From Corynebacterium uberis (GTDB taxonomy: Bacteria > Actinomycetota > Actinomycetes > Mycobacteriales > Mycobacteriaceae): a stretch of 64,000 bases of DNA. Made by a program: the position numbers and the translations under genes. The stretch covers positions 1,178,001 through 1,242,000 of the forward strand of contig NZ_CP085051.1 of assembly GCF_020616335.1 (NCBI RefSeq), given 5' to 3'. Positions 60,724 through 64,000 of the stretch are shown in pieces. The number at the start of each line of letters is the position of its first letter. The stretch's first letter is position 1. Under the pieces are notes generated by a model, which searched no databases, was not told the DNA's origin, and saw only the letters and a program-made list of their open reading frames with translations.

Positions 60724-63558
60724 CTAGGCGCCGATGGCTACCACCCCACGCCGAATAGCCTCTACGGCGCGTCGTGCCGTTGCCGCTGTGTCCTTGGAAT
60801 AGGCCGTTGCGGCAACCTGCTCAAGCAAATCGATGACCTGGCGGCAGCACCGCACAAAATCCCCCGGCGTCAACTGCGCACCGCACTCTTGAGCGGCAGC
60901 CAGGGTGTAGCCCAGGGGCGCGCCTGCTGTCCATTGATGCATGGCCAGTGCGAAAGCGGCCTCCGGGGCCTGGGTTGCTGCCAGGCCGTGGCGCTGTTCG
61001 TCGGCCACGAGTTCCTGCCACACCCGGAAGGTCGCCTCCACCGCGGTGGCCATCTCATCTGTCGCGGCGGCGGGCTCGCCATGGACTTCCTTGCGGTTTT
61101 CAAAGGTGCACGTGGAGACCACCCCGGCTAGCTCGGCTGGGTCGAGGTCGTCCCAGATGCCGCGCCGCAGGCATTGTGCCACGAGCAGGTCCGCAGGATT
61201 GTGGATCCGTGCTAGGCGGGTTCCTTCCTCCGTGACGCGGGGAACCCGCGGCGTGGTGTGTTCATCAAAGTCCACGTACCCCAGCTCGCCGAGGAGCTCG
61301 AGGATGCGGCGGAAGGTCGTAGCCAAAGTGTCGGACGTCGCCTCAATCTGGGAGCGCAGCCGTGCAGCCTCGCGCTGGAGTTTGCGCAGCTGTGCGGCCA
61401 GTGTGGCCAGCTCCTCCCGGTCGTGCGGCGGCCACGCGTGCACGGGGTGCGCACGCAGCTGCGAACGCAGCTGTCGCGCCTTGGGGCTCATGCGGTCCCG
61501 GGGGCGCTGGCGCAGCGTCCGAGGGCGCTCGGCCTCCCACCGGCGCAGCGTTTTGCGCACCATGCCGGTGTATTTGTGTGGGTGGTGAGAAATCCCCTTA
61601 GGCAGCCCCACGTGGCCGAGCTCCATGGGCGGGCGGGCAAAGTCGTCGATGCCCACGCGGCCGAGCCACCCGGATTCAGAAATGACCTGGGGGCGCGGAT
61701 CTTCGCGCTGGTTTGCCGGGGTGACAATGACCCCGAGCAGCGGCGCGCGTTGGGTGGGCATGGCGATCACGCTGCCGCGGCGCAGCCGGGCGAGAACTGC
61801 AGCGGTCTCGGCGGCGCGCTCCTTGGTGGCACGCGACTTCGCGCTGCGTTCCTCGGCGGTGAGCTCATCGCGCAGGGCCGCGTATTCTTCCAGCTCCTCG
61901 ACCGGGTGGTCGCTGGGCAGGCTGCGAGCAGAGATGATGTCCGTGATGGAGCGTTCGAGCTCCGCGGCGCGGGATTCCGCCCGGTCGAGGGCGCGGGCCT
62001 CATTGACCACAGACCCATCGGCCTGGAACTGGGCAAAAGACATTCCAAGCAGCGTGATCGCTTGGTCATAGCCGTGGGTGCCCAGGAGGTTGACGGACAT
62101 GTTGTAGCCGGGCGCGAAGGTGGATTCCAGGGGATATGTTCGGGTCGAAGCCAGGCCGGCCACGGAGCGCGGGTCCATCGAGGGGTCCCACTGCACCACG
62201 GCGTTGCCTAGGGTGTCTATCCCCCGGCGGCCTGCCCGCCCGGTCAGTTGGGTGTACTGGCCGGGGGTCAGCTCAGCGTGCGATTCCCCGTTGAATTTGA
62301 CGAGCTTTTCCAAGACGACCGTGCGGGCGGGCATGTTGATGCCCAGTGCCAGCGTCTCGGTGGCAAAGACCGCCCGAATAAGCCCGCGGACGAAAAGCTC
62401 TTCGACGATGTGGCGAAACGCCGGGAGCATCCCCGCGTGGTGGGCCGCAAAACCCCGGGTCAACGCCGCTTTCCATTGCTTGAAACGCAGGACGTCGAGG
62501 TCCTCGCGCGGGATATCGGCGACGCCGGCGTCGATAATCTCGGCGATCTCATCGGCCTCCTGCTGGCTAGTGAGCACCAGGCGAGAGTGCAGAACCTGGG
62601 CGAGCGCCCCGTCGCAGCCCGCGCGCGAGAAGATGAAGATGATTGCTGGGAGAAGCTGCTGGCTTTCCAACAGTCGGATGACTTCCGGCCTGCCGGTGGG
62701 CGTGTGCCGGGCGGCCTGGTGGTGGTGGCGCCGCGTCATGCGGGAGGAGTAGCCGGAGCGGGTACCGCGGGCGCGCGAGCGGAAGGAGTTTGCCTCCCAG
62801 TCGTGATTGTCCCGGGGGGCGTGGCTGTGCGCGGCCCCGGATTCGATGCGTTCGATGGCCTGCTCGAGGGAGAGGTTGACGCGGGAGTCCGAACCGGGTT
62901 CGAAGAGGGGGTAGAGTCGCCGGCCCACCAGCATCCACTGGTCGAGAGGGACGGGGCGGTGCTCGGAGACAATGACCTCCGTATCGCCGCGCACCGTGGA
63001 GAGCCACCGGCCAAATTCTTCGGAGTTGGACACGGTGGCGGACAGCCCGATGACCCGGACTGATTCGTCGAGGTTGAGGATGATCTCCTCCCACACAGAG
63101 CCGCGCGAGCGGTCTGCAAGAAAGTGGATCTCATCCATGACCACGTGGGACAGCCGGCTCAGCGCCGGGGAGGACGCATAGATCATGTTGCGCAGGACCT
63201 CGGTGGTCATCACCACCACGTCGGCGCCTGGGTTGATGGACTGATCCCCCGTGAGCAGGCCGACCGCGTCTTGCCCATAGACGGCGACCAGGTCATGGAA
63301 CTTCTGGTTGCTCAGCGCCTTGATGGGGGTGGTGTAAAAGCACTTGGTCCCGCGGTGCAGGGCCAGACTGACGGCAAACTCCCCCACTACCGTTTTGCCG
63401 GCCCCGGTGGGGGCGCAGACTAAGACTCCGCGGTCCGCTTCTACTGCGTGGCATGCGCGATCTTGAAACTCGTCGAGGCGGTAGCTCAGGCCCGCGCGGA
63501 AGGAGTCGAGGTGGGATGCTGAATTTTCAGCCTTGCTGTCACCCATACTTTCACCCAT
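60724..63558 (-). CDS. helY: DEAD/DEAH helicase HelY (Mtr4/Ski2-like)
   Basis: A 944-aa Ski2/Mtr4-like RNA helicase. Motif I is CAPTGAGKTVVGEF, motif II DEIHFLAD, motif III SAT in IGLSATVS, motif V ETLALGINMPARTV and motif VI QLTGRAGRRGIDTLG. The C-terminal 400 residues contain the DSHCT domain (RRGIWDDLDPAELAGVVSTC). HelY homologues are thought to act in RNA metabolism in actinobacteria. The start is uncertain: ATG 63558 (MGESMGDS) is chosen; ATG 63546 is a possible alternative and the longer frame to 63696 is not supported. It is downstream of tatC, the common corynebacterial order. Confidence 0.92.
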   Translation of the reverse strand: MGESMGDSKAENSASHLDSFRAGLSYRLDEFQDRACHAVEADRGVLVCAPTGAGKTVVGEFAVSLALHRGTKCFYTTPIKALSNQKFHDLVAVYGQDAVGLLTGDQSINPGADVVVMTTEVLRNMIYASSPALSRLSHVVMDEIHFLADRSRGSVWEEIILNLDESVRVIGLSATVSNSEEFGRWLSTVRGDTEVIVSEHRPVPLDQWMLVGRRLYPLFEPGSDSRVNLSLEQAIERIESGAAHSHAPRDNHDWEANSFRSRARGTRSGYSSRMTRRHHHQAARHTPTGRPEVIRLLESQQLLPAIIFIFSRAGCDGALAQVLHSRLVLTSQQEADEIAEIIDAGVADIPREDLDVLRFKQWKAALTRGFAAHHAGMLPAFRHIVEELFVRGLIRAVFATETLALGINMPARTVVLEKLVKFNGESHAELTPGQYTQLTGRAGRRGIDTLGNAVVQWDPSMDPRSVAGLASTRTYPLESTFAPGYNMSVNLLGTHGYDQAITLLGMSFAQFQADGSVVNEARALDRAESRAAELERSITDIISARSLPSDHPVEELEEYAALRDELTAEERSAKSRATKERAAETAAVLARLRRGSVIAMPTQRAPLLGVIVTPANQREDPRPQVISESGWLGRVGIDDFARPPMELGHVGLPKGISHHPHKYTGMVRKTLRRWEAERPRTLRQRPRDRMSPKARQLRSQLRAHPVHAWPPHDREELATLAAQLRKLQREAARLRSQIEATSDTLATTFRRILELLGELGYVDFDEHTTPRVPRVTEEGTRLARIHNPADLLVAQCLRRGIWDDLDPAELAGVVSTCTFENRKEVHGEPAAATDEMATAVEATFRVWQELVADEQRHGLAATQAPEAAFALAMHQWTAGAPLGYTLAAAQECGAQLTPGDFVRCCRQVIDLLEQVAATAYSKDTAATARRAVEAIRRGVVAIGA

Positions 63559-63641
63559 GGACACCCAGGCTACCGGCACGGGTGGCTCGTCGGGTTGGCT
63601 GGGTCGGCCCGGACCTCGCAGGGGCTGCGGGGGTCCAGGCC

Positions 63642-64000
63642 TTAGAGCACGTCGGAGTAGTCCGCTCCGGCCCCGCCTGCGGAGGAGTCGTTCCACCCGC
63701 CGTCAGCCTGTGGGTTATAGGGCCGGGCGATGCCTTCGGCGCTGGGGGCGGCGATCGGATCGGCGGGCCCGAGTGGGCTGGCCGCGCCTGGGGTGCCGGA
63801 GGGCTGGTCGAGGGGTGCGGCGTGGTCGTCGTCGACGTTGAGCCAGTCGGGGCGCTCGCGTTCTACGGAGCGGTCGTGGAGCCGGCACAGTTGGAAGGCC
63901 AATTCGACGAGCGCGACCAGCGCGGTTCCTAGGACGAGCATGGAGTAGGGGTCTTGCCCGGGGGTCATCACGGCGGCGAAGATGTAGAGCGCGACGGCGA
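63642..64000 (-). CDS. tatC: TatC C-terminal end (partial)
   Basis: The frame is open from the window edge to the stop TAA at 63642-63644. The last helices read ALYIFAAVMTPGQDPYSM then LGTALVALVELAFQL, a signature of TatC, the twin-arginine translocase receptor subunit. A polar C-terminal tail of about 65 residues (RPDWLNVDDDHAAPLDQ... ending SSAGGAGADYSDVL) follows the last helix, longer than in E. coli. Only the final 118 codons are present. It precedes helY on the same strand. Confidence 0.9.
   Translation of the reverse strand, partial: AVALYIFAAVMTPGQDPYSMLVLGTALVALVELAFQLCRLHDRSVERERPDWLNVDDDHAAPLDQPSGTPGAASPLGPADPIAAPSAEGIARPYNPQADGGWNDSSAGGAGADYSDVL

Overview
The window is a stretch of a high-GC actinobacterial chromosome, almost certainly from a Corynebacterium. 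The main evidence is gene order and protein identity. It carries steA-steB-pyrG-nudix-xerD-parA-scpA, rhodanese-scpB-rluB-cmk-der, secA2-odhI-ftsR-DUF151-merR, gnd/thioesterase, ndh/ufaA, rbpA-ppm1-lnt-fxsA and helY-tatC. Most of these blocks have the layout I recall from C. glutamicum. The OdhI protein is close to the C. glutamicum form. The species cannot be named from the sequence alone. Split pyruvate formate-lyase, a Dcu-type C4-dicarboxylate carrier and an SdaC/TdcC-type amino-acid carrier suggest a facultatively fermentative, probably host-associated species.

Layout. 1-12.4 kb: cell separation (steA/B), CTP synthesis, XerD recombinase and the chromosome-organisation genes parA-like, scpA and scpB (condensin partners), followed by rluB, cmk and der, joined by 4-bp stop/start overlaps. 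12.4-18.1 kb: Dcu carrier, methyltransferase, exported esterase, tRNA-Pro(GGG), YchJ protein and a hydrolase-OsmC fusion. 18.1-23.2 kb: accessory secretion ATPase SecA2, the TCA-cycle regulator OdhI, FtsR and a second MerR regulator. 23.2-33.5 kb: VWA lipoprotein-like protein, two CNNM/CBS proteins, DEAD-box helicase, gnd, CorA. 33.5-43.5 kb: SdaC-like carrier, a pyruvate formate-lyase operon in which the glycyl-radical domain is a separate 83-aa gene, a TPP-riboswitch-controlled thiD-tenA fusion, type II NADH dehydrogenase and a UfaA-like protein. 43.5-51.7 kb: the accessory part, with an MHS transporter behind a double operator, a tandem duplication of a small secreted protein, about 1.2 kb of apparently non-coding DNA with inverted and periodic repeats, a secreted trypsin-like protease, an ABC exporter with its TetR regulator, and an alcohol dehydrogenase. 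51.8-64 kb: YceI protein and a 54-aa membrane protein, RbpA, polyprenol-phosphate-mannose synthase plus Lnt (lipoprotein acylation and lipoglycan precursors), LIP-type lipase, SDR, PepQ-like peptidase, HelY and the end of TatC.

The observations most worth following up are these. (1) A 16-bp sequence, GGGGGCGTCGATAAGC, occurs five times exactly and about five more times with 1-4 changes, on both strands, in different reading frames and in unrelated genes, so it looks like a DNA-level signal. (2) Pyruvate formate-lyase is naturally split into a 700-aa catalytic part and an 83-aa glycyl-radical part, each with its own ribosome binding site. (3) scpA appears to start at CTG inside a CTGA overlap with the parA-like stop codon. 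(4) Tandem secreted proteins have identical ends and a divergent middle. (5) A gene-free segment is bracketed by 27-bp inverted repeats and is followed by four AAATTT boxes at 25-26 bp spacing. No rRNA, CRISPR array, transposase or prophage gene was seen.
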